From: Thermoleophilaceae bacterium
GTDB lineage: Bacteria; Actinomycetota; Thermoleophilia; Solirubrobacterales; Thermoleophilaceae
Length of the DNA stretch: 11,988 bases
Assembly (NCBI GenBank): GCA_013695855.1
Contig: JACCZR010000071.1
Location: 1-11,988, forward strand
Reading direction: 5' to 3'
The position numbers were made by a program, and so were the translations under genes. Under the pieces are notes generated by a model. That model saw only the letters and a list, made by a program, of their open reading frames with translations. It ran no database searches and had not been told where the DNA came from. This document shows, piece after piece, positions 1 to 6,529 of the stretch (position 1 is its first letter; every line of letters begins with the position of its first letter).

Positions 1-503
1 TCCTGTCCCACCATGCGGCGGAGCTCCGCGCGGGCGTTATGCAACGTGCGTTTGACGGTTCCCTCGCTGACATGAAGGCGACCTGCGATCGCGCGCACCG
101 AGAGGTCGCCGTAGTAGTGGAGGGCGACGATTTGACCCTGACGCGGAGAAAGCCGTCCAATGGCGAAGTCGAGGGGTCCCGGAAGGCTCGAAGGCGGTGG
201 CACTTCAAAGGCGTCCGTGGGATCGCTCGAGCGATCCTTGGCGACCTGCTCGAGCGCGCGGTCCTCGGCGTGCATCGTGCGCCACCGCGACCGCGCGAGA
301 TTCGCCGCCGCCGCACTCATCCATGGCTCGAGGAAGCGAATCCGCTCCCCGCGGGCCTCCAACTGCCACGCGCGTATAAGCGCTTCCTGGACTACATCCT
401 CGGCCGCGACTCGCTCGGAAAAGCTGCTGCGAAGCCGCGCGACCAGGCCCGGGAATGAGGCCCGGAGGTACTGCTCGAAACGGAGGTCTGCGTCTGGATG
501 CAC
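1..503 (-). CDS. ECF-type RNA polymerase sigma factor (sigma-70 family), 3' end cut by window edge
   Basis: Translating the minus strand from GTG at 503 gives 167 codons running off the left edge. The first in-frame ATG is codon 62, so the gene is easily missed by an ATG-based scan. An in-frame TAG at 524-522 bounds the 5' end, leaving GTG as the only reasonable start; a weak GGGAA lies about 8 nt upstream. Residues about 12-80 look like sigma region 2 (FEQYLRASFPGLVARLR at the start, AAEDVVQEALIRAW at about 33-46). Residues about 112-165 look like region 4, with the helix-turn-helix LSVRAIAGRLHVSEGTVKRTL at roughly 134-154. ECF sigma factors are usually about 170-200 residues, so probably only a short tail is missing. 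It directs RNA polymerase to a dedicated promoter set, normally under an anti-sigma factor. No anti-sigma gene is visible, but one could lie just left of the window. It diverges from dinB across 76 bp. Confidence 0.88.
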   Translation of the reverse strand, partial: MHPDADLRFEQYLRASFPGLVARLRSSFSERVAAEDVVQEALIRAWQLEARGERIRFLEPWMSAAAANLARSRWRTMHAEDRALEQVAKDRSSDPTDAFEVPPPSSLPGPLDFAIGRLSPRQGQIVALHYYGDLSVRAIAGRLHVSEGTVKRTLHNARAELRRMVGQ

Positions 504-508
504 AATCG

Positions 509-541
509 CGTTCCCGATCGTCTAGGGGACGCACGGGAACG
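509..541. promoter_or_regulatory. Inverted repeat between the ECF sigma gene and dinB, possible operator or promoter element
   Basis: CGTTCCCG (509-516) and CGGGAACG (534-541) form a perfect 8-bp inverted repeat with a 17-nt spacer inside the 76-bp divergent gap. Each arm contains GGAAC read outward, which resembles the usual -35 core of ECF promoters. The right arm points toward dinB, but no convincing ECF -10 follows it. The left arm is too close to the sigma start codon to act as its -35. An operator for a dimeric regulator is an equally good reading. The structure is seen directly; the function is inferred. Confidence 0.3.
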
Positions 542-579
542 TTCGAAAGGTTGAGGCACTACGAGCGCCTGGAGAGTTC

Positions 580-1710
580 ATGGAGCGGGTACCGGCTGAC
601 CTTGTGGGGAAGGTCCGCTCGCACTCGTACCGTAGGGACGTGAGCGACGCCAAGCCGCCCCGCGTCTACGCACATCTCGATTTGGACGCGTTCTACGTGA
701 GCGTGGAGCTGCAGCGGCGGCCCGAGCTGCGCGGGCTGCCGGTGGTGGTCGCCGGCAGCGGCCCGCGCGCCGTCGTCACGACCGCCTCCTACGAGGCTCG
801 CCGCTTTGGGGTCTTCTCGGCTACCCCGGCCTCGCGTGCCCGGAGGCTGTGCCCGCAGGCGGTGTTCGTGGCGCCGGACTTCGACCACTACCGAGAGCGA
901 TCACGCCAGGTGATGGACGTGCTGCGAGCGCAGGTCGACCTCCTGGAGGTCGTGGGGCTCGACGAGGCCTACCTGGACCTCAGCGGCTACGCGCGCCCCA
1001 GGGCGGCGGCGCGCCAGGTCAAGGCAGCGGTGCAGCAGGCCACCGGCCTGTGCTGCTCGATCGGCCTCGGCCCCAGCAAACTGGTGGCCAAGGTGGCCTC
1101 CGACGCCGAGAAGCCCGACGGCTTCGTTGAGCTCACCCGCGCGGGTGCTCGTGAGCGGTTCGCCGGGGCCTCGCCCGGGCTGATCCCGGGGATCGGCCCG
1201 AAGTCGGTCGAGCGCTTGAAGCGGGAGGGAATCGAGACGCTCGGGGCCCTCGGCGAGACGGCTGAGATGCGGCTCCGCGAGTTGTTCGGCCCGCGCATGG
1301 GCGCGCACCTGCGAAGCCTGGCGCGCTTCGAGGACGAACGCGAGCTCGAGCTCTCACGCGTGCGCAAGTCGGAGTCGCGCGAGACCACCTTCGACCGCGA
1401 CCTGCGCGGCCTCGCCGAGCTGATGCCCGTGCTGGAGCGCCTCAGCGAGCAGCTGTGCGTCGACCTCGAGCGCCACGAGCGCCGGGGCCGCACGGTGGGC
1501 ATCAAGCTGCGCCTGGACGACTTCTCGACGCATACCCGCGCGCGCAGCCTGCTCGTGGCGGTAAACGACCTGGACACCGTCCGGCGCGTGGCGAGCGAGC
1601 TGCTCTCCGAGCTCGACCCGCCGCGGCCGGTGCGGCTGCTCGGGGTGCGGGTGGCGGGCCTCGACGTGCCCGCCCCCGCCCCGAGCGATCAGCTGGAGCT
1701 CACGCTCTGA
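580..1710 (+). CDS. dinB: DNA polymerase IV (Y-family translesion polymerase)
   Basis: A 376-residue Y-family polymerase that copies past damaged template bases. The N-terminal palm carries the metal-binding motif HLDLDAFYVSVE (first Asp D34). The second catalytic pair D128-E129 sits in VVGLDEAYLDLS. YEARRFGVFSATP (71-83) is the fingers motif contacting the incoming nucleotide. SIGLGPSKLVAKVASDAEKP and a helix-hairpin-helix thumb (PGIGPKSVERLKREGI) follow, then a little-finger domain. The last residues, QLELTL, match the beta-clamp-binding peptide typical of Pol IV. Start: ATG at 580 has GGAG five nt upstream, but adds about 20 residues before the conserved core. GTG at 640 lies 5 nt after a TACCGT hexamer and could be a leaderless start, giving 356 residues. 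No LexA-type box was found upstream, so SOS control is not evident. It converges with the RlpA-like gene, 31 bp away. Confidence 0.95.
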   Translation: MERVPADLVGKVRSHSYRRDVSDAKPPRVYAHLDLDAFYVSVELQRRPELRGLPVVVAGSGPRAVVTTASYEARRFGVFSATPASRARRLCPQAVFVAPDFDHYRERSRQVMDVLRAQVDLLEVVGLDEAYLDLSGYARPRAAARQVKAAVQQATGLCCSIGLGPSKLVAKVASDAEKPDGFVELTRAGARERFAGASPGLIPGIGPKSVERLKREGIETLGALGETAEMRLRELFGPRMGAHLRSLARFEDERELELSRVRKSESRETTFDRDLRGLAELMPVLERLSEQLCVDLERHERRGRTVGIKLRLDDFSTHTRARSLLVAVNDLDTVRRVASELLSELDPPRPVRLLGVRVAGLDVPAPAPSDQLELTL

Positions 1711-1741
1711 GAAAAACAACCGGATCGACACCGAGACGCCC

Positions 1742-2656
1742 CTACTTGGAGGTCCAGACCGTGCCGGTCGACCCGAAGCCGAGCTTGCGCTTGGCGGCGG
1801 CGGTCAGGTCCCACTCGCGGCCGCCGACGTAGGGGCCGCGGTCCACGACGCGAATCGTGGCGGTCCGGCCCCGGTAGCGGAACACCACCTTCGTGCCGCA
1901 GGGCAGGCGCTTGTGGGCGACACCGACGGTGCCGGTGCGAAGCGTGCCGCCGCAGCCGAGCTTGTTGCCGTACAGGCCTGGGCCATACCACGAGGCGTGG
2001 CCTGGGCGCAGCGCGTACGTCCTCCCGCGCAGCTTCCGGCTGACCGCTGCGTTGCGCTTGTCGCCGCCGAAGCGCACGCGCAGGCGAAAGGCTCCGAGCT
2101 TGCGCGTCGTGAAGGCGGCGCTGAAGCGCCCGCCCCGGCGCGTGAGGGCGCGGTCGACGGTCTTCCAGGTTCCGCCCGACCTCAGCTGCAGGGCGACGCG
2201 GCGGCCGCGCATGCCCGGGCGCAGGCGTCCGCGGGCGCGCACAACAGCTCCCAGCTTGACGTAGCGGCCGGCCCGCCCGCTGAGGCGGGCGACCACGGTC
2301 ACCCGCTTCACCGGACTTGCGCCGCTGCCCTGGAGCGTCGCGCGGTAGGCGCCCGAGTGCTTGGCCTTGACGACGAAGCGGTACGAGCCGCCCGAGGAGG
2401 TCGACTTCGAGCTCACCGAACGCCAGCGCTCGCCCCTGGGGGCGTGCTCGAGGCGCACGGTCCGGCCGGCGGGGCCCGGGGGCACAGTCCCCGAGAAGGC
2501 CACCCGCTCGCCGAGGTCCACACGCTCGTTCGAGCCCGCCCCGGCCATCTGTACGGGCGAACCGGACGGCGCGGCCGTGGCGGGGGATCCTGCAGAGACA
2601 GCTGCGACAGCGACCACAAGGGCAGCCGCGCTTCGGCGCATGCGAGTCCATCGCAT
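1742..2656 (-). CDS. Secreted two-Ig-domain protein with C-terminal RlpA-like double-psi beta-barrel
   Basis: A 304-residue exported protein. The N-terminus has basic residues (MRWTRMRRS), a hydrophobic stretch at 10-22 and a likely signal peptidase site after ATA (A28). Residues about 36-122 and 127-208 look like two bacterial Ig-like beta-sandwiches, with repeated phrases such as GRTVRLEHAP / GRRVALQLRS and GSYRFVVKA / GRFSAAFTT. Residues 218-304 match the RlpA double-psi beta-barrel: GHASWYGPGLYGNKLGCGG, VAHKRLPCGT and VVDRGPYVGGREWDLTAAA. RlpA enzymes cleave peptidoglycan glycan strands. The family His (H248) and DRGP Asp (D272) are present. The TANGE segment with the catalytic Glu is replaced by a Cys-Gly-Gly segment, and C235/C253 could form a disulfide. 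It may therefore bind wall polymer, or cleave it differently. A good GGAG lies 7 nt before the ATG. A c-di-AMP riboswitch lies in its leader. Confidence 0.85.
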   Translation of the reverse strand: MRWTRMRRSAAALVVAVAAVSAGSPATAAPSGSPVQMAGAGSNERVDLGERVAFSGTVPPGPAGRTVRLEHAPRGERWRSVSSKSTSSGGSYRFVVKAKHSGAYRATLQGSGASPVKRVTVVARLSGRAGRYVKLGAVVRARGRLRPGMRGRRVALQLRSGGTWKTVDRALTRRGGRFSAAFTTRKLGAFRLRVRFGGDKRNAAVSRKLRGRTYALRPGHASWYGPGLYGNKLGCGGTLRTGTVGVAHKRLPCGTKVVFRYRGRTATIRVVDRGPYVGGREWDLTAAAKRKLGFGSTGTVWTSK

Positions 2657-2682
2657 AGTGAGGCTCCGTTTCCCGGCCCTTC

Positions 2683-2828
2683 CCTACGGGGTTAGCTGAC
2701 GGGCTCGCGCTGCCATGCGCTACGGCCGGGGCACGCCGAGCGCACCGCGGCCGATTCGCCCCAGCCGCGCAACAGGCGCGGCGGTGGTTCCCCCGCCCGG
2801 CGGCGCAGCGCGCAGCCGGTTCGGCAGG
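2683..2828 (-). ncRNA. Cyclic di-AMP riboswitch (ydaO-yuaA type) in the leader of the RlpA-like gene
   Basis: On the minus strand the leader has the conserved blocks of the ydaO-yuaA class in the right order. They are GCCGAACC near 2825-2818, GGGCGGGGGAACC at 2798-2786, TGGGGCGAATC at 2763-2753, CCGTAGCGC around 2727-2719, and GAGCCCGTCAGCTAACCCCG at 2707-2688. The ends can close a P1 helix: CCTGC (2828-2824) pairs with GTAGG (2687-2683), one G-U included. The 3' boundary lies 26 nt before the start codon, just upstream of the GGAG ribosome-binding site. No poly-U terminator is visible, so control may act on ribosome access or through Rho. In Actinobacteria this class is known to precede cell-wall hydrolase and related genes, usually lowering expression when c-di-AMP is high. 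The 5' boundary is approximate. The pseudoknots were not modelled. Confidence 0.88.
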
Positions 2829-2965
2829 CCGAATCGAACAACCGTTCGCAGACTAGGCGCCTCCACCCAGTGCTTGTGTGACGGGGAGCACGGTTGCAAC
2901 GCGACGTGCAGGAGTGCGCGCTCAACTCCACACCCGCTTAACGAATCGGGCGTACGATTCCCTCC
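2829..2965. other. Non-coding spacer between the riboswitch and ybaK
   Basis: No credible gene is present here; the apparent reading frames are shadows. The spacer must hold the riboswitch promoter (minus) and the ybaK promoter (plus). A possible minus-strand -10 is TAGTCT near 2856-2851, without a clear -35. TTCGG/CCGAA (2820-2833) can form a small hairpin that overlaps the 5' strand of the riboswitch P1 helix and could compete with it. Confidence 0.4.
2943..2960 (+). promoter_or_regulatory. Leaderless-type promoter of ybaK with a dyad over the -10
   Basis: TACGAT (2953-2958) is a good actinobacterial -10. It ends 7 nt before the GTG at 2966, and no Shine-Dalgarno sequence precedes that GTG, so the transcript probably begins at or next to the start codon. 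No convincing -35 is seen. GAATCG (2943-2948) and CGATTC (2955-2960) form a perfect 6-bp dyad with a 6-nt spacer covering the -10, where a repressor could bind. The sequence pattern is seen; its function is inferred. Confidence 0.4.
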
Positions 2966-3415
2966 GTGCGCGACAAGGTGATCGAGAGCGCTCGCCGGCT
3001 GGGCCTCGAGGTGGACGTGCGCAACCTCGACTCCTCCACCGCGACCGTAAGCGAGGCCGCGAAGGCCGTCGGTTGCCAGGACGCGCAGATCGCCAAGTCG
3101 CTGGTCTTCGTGTGCGACGGCGACCCGGTCGTCTGCATCGCCTCGGGCGCCCACCGAGTGGACCTCGATCTGCTCGCCGAGGTCTTCGACAGCGCCGAGG
3201 TCCGCCAGGCCTCCCCCGGCGAAGTGCGCGCCGCCACCGGCCACCCGGTGGGCGGAGTGGCGCCCTTCGGTCACGACCTGCCGACCGTGATGGACGAGGA
3301 CCTGCTGCAGCACGACTGCGTCTGGGCCGCGGCGGGCGACGGCCACAGCCTCTTCGAGGTCAACCCGCGCAAGCTGCTGGACTGCACCGGCGCGCGGGTG
3401 GGGAGGGTCGGCTAG
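2966..3415 (+). CDS. YbaK/EbsC-type aminoacyl-tRNA deacylase
   Basis: A 149-residue protein covering one YbaK/ProRS-INS editing domain and nothing else. These cytosolic enzymes hydrolyse wrongly charged tRNA, typically Cys- or Ala-tRNA(Pro), in trans. Supporting motifs are the strand QIAKSLVFVCDG with the conserved Lys K44, ASGAHRVDLDLL (59-70), and the family signature GHPVGGVAPFG (92-102). A family-typical ending FEVNPRKLLDCTGARVG follows. The length is normal for the stand-alone family (about 150-160). GTG at 2966 is chosen because the upstream frame has no SD and a -10 hexamer sits 7 nt away. Its stop TAG overlaps the stop of the convergent hydrolase gene within a shared CTAG. The exact tRNA substrate cannot be read from the sequence. 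Confidence 0.9.
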   Translation: MRDKVIESARRLGLEVDVRNLDSSTATVSEAAKAVGCQDAQIAKSLVFVCDGDPVVCIASGAHRVDLDLLAEVFDSAEVRQASPGEVRAATGHPVGGVAPFGHDLPTVMDEDLLQHDCVWAAAGDGHSLFEVNPRKLLDCTGARVGRVG

Positions 3416-4281
3416 GCGAAAAAGGCCTCGGCGCGCTCGGCCACGAGCTCGGGCTCCTCGTCCACGATGAAGTGGGCCACGCCCTCGACGGGCTCGACGC
3501 GCGCATCGTCGGCGTGCTGGGGCAGGTCGGCGACCGTCTTCACCGGGAGGACAGGGTCGTCGGCTCCGTGGAGCACGAGGATCGGCTGACGCAGGCGCTG
3601 CCCCCGGTAGGACCCGCCGAGGATCGAGGGGGTGTCCTCGACCAGGAAGCTGCGGTAGAGCTGACTGGCCGCGCGAGCACGAGCCGGCTCCAGGAACTGG
3701 TCGAGGTAGATGCGCGCCGCTTCCTCGCTCCAGACGCGGGGCACCAGATCACGCTCGAGCGCCTTGGCCACCAGGCCCGAGCGCAACAGCTGCTCGCCGG
3801 CCAGCGGCGAGGCCAGCGCAGCGGCGTACCAGAAGCGAAGCAGGCCGAGCGCGCGCTCGGCGCTGGGCTCGCTCAGCGGGTGGCCGGTGTTAAGCGCGAT
3901 GAAGCGCTCGACGCGCTCGGGGGCACGCAGGCAGAGCAGGAAGCCGATGTAGCCGCCCCAGTCGTGGCCCATCAGCCCCACGCGCTCGATGCCGAGCGCG
4001 TCGAGCAGCGCGATCACGTCGGAGGCCAGGCGCTCCTTCGCGTAGCCCGAGCGCGGGGCGTCGGTCCAGCCGTGGCCGCGAAGGTGGGCGCAGATGACCC
4101 GGTGGCTGCGCGCGAGGGCGGGAATGACCTCCCGCCACATCCACCAGTGCTGCGGCCAGCCGTGCAGGAGGAGCAGGGGCGGCCCCTCCCCTGCCTCGGC
4201 CACGTGCACCCGCAGGCCGCCCGCCACGTCCACCCAGCGGTGCTCGACCCCCTCCAGCTGCGGCATGGAACGCTCGGCCAC
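3412..4281 (-). CDS. Alpha/beta hydrolase, epoxide hydrolase-like
   Basis: A 289-residue alpha/beta-hydrolase fold protein. The oxyanion-hole motif LLLLHGWPQ spans 36-44. The nucleophile elbow is GHDWGG with D107, so the nucleophile is Asp, as in epoxide hydrolases and haloalkane dehalogenases rather than esterases. HGWP together with GHDWGG favours the epoxide hydrolase branch. The charge-relay acid is D241 or D242 in LVLHGADDPV, and the base is H270 in EGVAHFI. A cap domain covers about 130-225; YR at 209-210 resembles the ring-opening lid tyrosine region of epoxide hydrolases. The substrate is unknown and could be a lipid or xenobiotic epoxide. GTG at 4281 has no SD and follows a -10-like TATGCT; ATG at 4266 (codon 6) is an alternative. 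It diverges from nadE across 29 bp. Confidence 0.87.
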   Translation of the reverse strand: MAERSMPQLEGVEHRWVDVAGGLRVHVAEAGEGPPLLLLHGWPQHWWMWREVIPALARSHRVICAHLRGHGWTDAPRSGYAKERLASDVIALLDALGIERVGLMGHDWGGYIGFLLCLRAPERVERFIALNTGHPLSEPSAERALGLLRFWYAAALASPLAGEQLLRSGLVAKALERDLVPRVWSEEAARIYLDQFLEPARARAASQLYRSFLVEDTPSILGGSYRGQRLRQPILVLHGADDPVLPVKTVADLPQHADDARVEPVEGVAHFIVDEEPELVAERAEAFFA

Positions 4282-4290
4282 GGCCGGGCG

Positions 4291-4300
4291 AGCATAATCT
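4291..4300. promoter_or_regulatory. Candidate shared bidirectional -10 between the hydrolase gene and nadE
   Basis: The 29-bp divergent gap holds a single AT-rich patch, AGCATAATCT. On the plus strand it offers CATAAT or TAATCT, 10-12 nt before the nadE ATG. On the minus strand it offers TATGCT, 9 nt before the hydrolase GTG. Any -35 for one gene must lie inside the other gene's 5' end. A weak GAGAG (4303-4307) could serve as the nadE ribosome-binding site. Overlapping, mutually exclusive initiation is plausible but inferred. Confidence 0.4.
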
Positions 4301-4310
4301 TCGAGAGACC

Positions 4311-6104
4311 ATGGCTCCGCTGCGAGTGGCGCTCGCCCAGATCAACCCCACCGTGGGTGACATCGCCGGCAACGCCCGGCTGATCGCCGAGCGCACCGGG
4401 CAGGCCCGCGAGGAGGAGGCGAGCATCGTCGTCTTCCCCGAGCTGGCCCTCACCGGCTACCCGCCCGAGGATCTGCTGCTCAAGACCCACTTCCTCGACG
4501 CCGTGGGCTACGCGCTCGAGGACCTGGCCTCGCAGACTCACGGCATCGTGGCCGCGGTGGGCTTCCCCGAGCGCGCGGACGACGTGTACAACGCAGCCGC
4601 CCTGCTCGCCGACGGCAAGGTGGCGGCCGTCTACCGCAAGATGTACCTGCCCAACTACGGCGTCTTCGACGAGCAGCGCTACTTCCAGAATGGGCAGCAC
4701 CCCGGCGTATTCGAGCTGAACGGCGTGACGGTGGGGGTAACCGTCTGCGACGACATCTGGGAGCCGGGGCCGCCGGCCACCACGGAGTCGCTGGCGGGCG
4801 CGCAGGTGATCGTCAACCTCTCCGCCTCCCCTTACCACGCCGGCAAGGGCTTCCAGCGCGAGCGCATGCTCGCCCAGCGCGCCCGCGACAACCTGGCGGC
4901 GGTGGTCTTCTGCAACCTCCTCGGCGGCCAAGACGAGCTGGTCTTCGACGGCCACAGCCTCGTGGTTGACTGGAACGGGGACGTGCTGGCCCGCGCGCCC
5001 CAGTTCGAGGAGTCGCTCACGCTGTGCACGATCGATCCCGCCGCTGTGGCCGCGGGACGGCTGCGCGACCCGCGCCACCGCACCAGGGTCCGGCGCCGGC
5101 GCCGCGAGGCCGACGCAGGGATACCGCAGGCCGAGGTCGAGCGCCTGGGCAGCCTGTCCGTCGATGTCGCGGCGCCCGACGAAGTCGGGATCGGACCGGT
5201 GGCCGAGCCCCTCGCGCCGGAGGCCGAGATCTATGCCGCCCTGAGCCTGGGCGTGCGCGACTACGTGGACAAGAACGGCTTCAGCTCGGTGGTTGTGGCA
5301 CTGTCGGGCGGGATCGATTCGGCCCTCGTCGCTGTCGTGGCGGCCGACGCGCTCGGCGCCGAGCGGGTGACCTGTGTGTCGATGCCCTCGCCCTTCTCCT
5401 CGCCGGGCACGCGGGCCGACGCCCGGGCCATTGCCGAGAGCCTGCGGACCGAGTTCCTTGAGCTGGGCATCGAGCCCGCGATGAAAGCCTACGACGAGCT
5501 CCTCGCCGAGCCGTTCGCCGGCCGGGAGGCCGACCTGACCGAGGAGAACGTCCAAGCTCGCATCCGCGGCAACCTGGTGATGGCGCTATCGAACAAGTTC
5601 GGCTCGCTCGTGCTCACCACAGGCAACAAGTCCGAGCTGTCGGTGGGCTACGCGACCCTCTACGGCGACATGGCGGGCGGCTTCGCGGTGCTGAAGGACG
5701 TCTACAAGGGATGGGTCTACCGCCTGGTGCGCTGGCGCAACGATCAGGGCGAGGGCGAGCTGGTTCCCACCTCGGTGCTCGACCGCCCGCCCTCGGCGGA
5801 GCTGCGCGAGGAGCAGCTGGACGGGGATTCGCTGCCCCCCTACGACGTGCTCGATCAGATCCTCGAGGGCTACGTGGAGGGTGACCTCGACGCCGGCGAG
5901 CTGGTGCGCCGAGGGCTGCCGGCCGAGGAGGTCGAGCGGGTGGTTCGCATGGTCGACGGAGCCGAGTACAAGCGCCGCCAGGCGCCCCCGGGCATCCGCA
6001 TCTCCACGCGTGCTTTCGGTCGCGACCGGCGCCTGCCGATCACCAGCCGCTACGAGTCGCGGGTAGAGCCGCGCGAAGGCGGGCGCAAGCTCAGGGCCCT
6101 CTAG
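4311..6104 (+). CDS. nadE: Glutamine-dependent NAD(+) synthetase
   Basis: A 597-residue two-domain enzyme that makes NAD from nicotinic acid adenine dinucleotide, ATP and glutamine in the last step of NAD synthesis. Residues 1 to about 265 form a nitrilase-type glutaminase with the full triad: E44 in FPELALTGYPPEDL, K110 in VYRKMYLPNYGVFDE and C146 in VCDDIWEPG. The C-terminal synthetase domain (about 300-597) has the ATP pyrophosphatase P-loop SGGIDSA (332-338), the TGNKSE motif (437-442) and the conserved GDMAGGFAVLKDVYK segment. The length fits the shorter bacterial glutamine-dependent class (about 540-600) rather than the longer mycobacterial form (about 680). ATG at 4311 lies directly before the conserved start LRVALAQINPTVGD. 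Its 3' end overlaps the convergent thioesterase gene by 14 bp. Confidence 0.97.
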   Translation: MAPLRVALAQINPTVGDIAGNARLIAERTGQAREEEASIVVFPELALTGYPPEDLLLKTHFLDAVGYALEDLASQTHGIVAAVGFPERADDVYNAAALLADGKVAAVYRKMYLPNYGVFDEQRYFQNGQHPGVFELNGVTVGVTVCDDIWEPGPPATTESLAGAQVIVNLSASPYHAGKGFQRERMLAQRARDNLAAVVFCNLLGGQDELVFDGHSLVVDWNGDVLARAPQFEESLTLCTIDPAAVAAGRLRDPRHRTRVRRRRREADAGIPQAEVERLGSLSVDVAAPDEVGIGPVAEPLAPEAEIYAALSLGVRDYVDKNGFSSVVVALSGGIDSALVAVVAADALGAERVTCVSMPSPFSSPGTRADARAIAESLRTEFLELGIEPAMKAYDELLAEPFAGREADLTEENVQARIRGNLVMALSNKFGSLVLTTGNKSELSVGYATLYGDMAGGFAVLKDVYKGWVYRLVRWRNDQGEGELVPTSVLDRPPSAELREEQLDGDSLPPYDVLDQILEGYVEGDLDAGELVRRGLPAEEVERVVRMVDGAEYKRRQAPPGIRISTRAFGRDRRLPITSRYESRVEPREGGRKLRAL

Positions 6105-6501
6105 CAGGCCGCACAGCCATCGTCACCCGCGTGGTGGCGCACAGGCGGCCCTGCTCGTCGGTGAAGTCGACCTCCCACACCCATGTGGTGCGGCCACGGT
6201 GCTTGCGGCGGGCAACGGCGTCGACCGGGCCCTCGCTCACCGGGCGCAGGAACGTGGTCAGATTCGACTGTGCGACGGCGATCGAGTCCGGGCTGACCGC
6301 GAGATGGGTCGACATCGAGCAGAGGCTCTCCGCGAGCGCCGCGTAGGCCCCACCGTGGACGATCCCCATGGGCTGGCGATGCTGGTCGCCGACCGTGAAG
6401 GTGGCGCGCGCCTCCTCTTCACCCGTCTCGAGGAGCTCGAACCCCAGAACCCCGTCGAGCGTGCGCTCGAGAGGCACCGCCGGTTGTGGATCGGCGCCCA
6501 C
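6091..6501 (-). CDS. PaaI-family hotdog-fold thioesterase
   Basis: A 136-residue hotdog-fold protein. The pattern GDQHRQPMGIVHGGAYAALAES (38-59) carries the HGG motif at 49-51 and the acidic helix residue E58 used by the PaaI/YdiI acyl-CoA thioesterases. A conserved N-x-x-x-F-x-RP segment follows at 80-87 (SNLTTFLRP), then the strand RGRTTWVWEVDFTDEQGRLCA. It probably hydrolyses a small aromatic or fatty acyl-CoA in the cytosol; the substrate is unknown. GTG at 6501 is preferred because it leaves 28 bp to the divergent gene. It follows TAGCCT by 8 nt, as in a leaderless transcript, with a GGGGA just ahead. A GTG at 6537 would give 148 residues but overlap the divergent start by 8 bp. Its end overlaps the nadE end. 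Confidence 0.85.
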   Translation of the reverse strand: MGADPQPAVPLERTLDGVLGFELLETGEEEARATFTVGDQHRQPMGIVHGGAYAALAESLCSMSTHLAVSPDSIAVAQSNLTTFLRPVSEGPVDAVARRKHRGRTTWVWEVDFTDEQGRLCATTRVTMAVRPARGP

Positions 6502-6513
6502 CGATCCCCAGGC

Positions 6514-6519
6514 TACAGT
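6514..6519 (+). promoter_or_regulatory. Candidate -10 for the sigma4/RskA-like fusion gene
   Basis: TACAGT lies 10 nt before the GTG at 6530, inside the 28-bp gap shared with the divergent thioesterase. On the opposite strand the overlapping TAGCCT faces the thioesterase start. No clear -35 or SD is seen for either gene, so both transcripts may have short leaders or none. Confidence 0.35.
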
Positions 6520-6529
6520 TTCCCCGACC

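Noticed and set aside
39..534. Several short open frames at the left edge
   Set aside because: They are shadows of the minus-strand ECF sigma gene, whose GTG-started frame gives a clear sigma factor.
537..544. GAACGTTC upstream of dinB as a LexA/SOS box
   Set aside because: LexA boxes of Gram-positive and actinobacterial type need GAAC and GTTC separated by four bases; here the half-sites abut with no spacer.
1711..1741. Intrinsic terminator between dinB and the RlpA-like gene
   Set aside because: The 31-bp gap has a short A-run but no GC-rich stem-loop.
2878..4383. 501-residue plus-strand open frame
   Set aside because: It runs over the ybaK gene in another frame and antisense to the hydrolase; the product is low-complexity Arg/Ala-rich with no family resemblance. 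The other long frames opposite nadE (4014-5555) and opposite the ADPS-like gene (7294-8202) are rejected for the same reason.
6368..6529. 54-residue extension of the sigma4/RskA-like protein
   Set aside because: It lies antisense to the thioesterase coding region, has no recognisable domain, and the conserved HTH begins just after GTG 6530.
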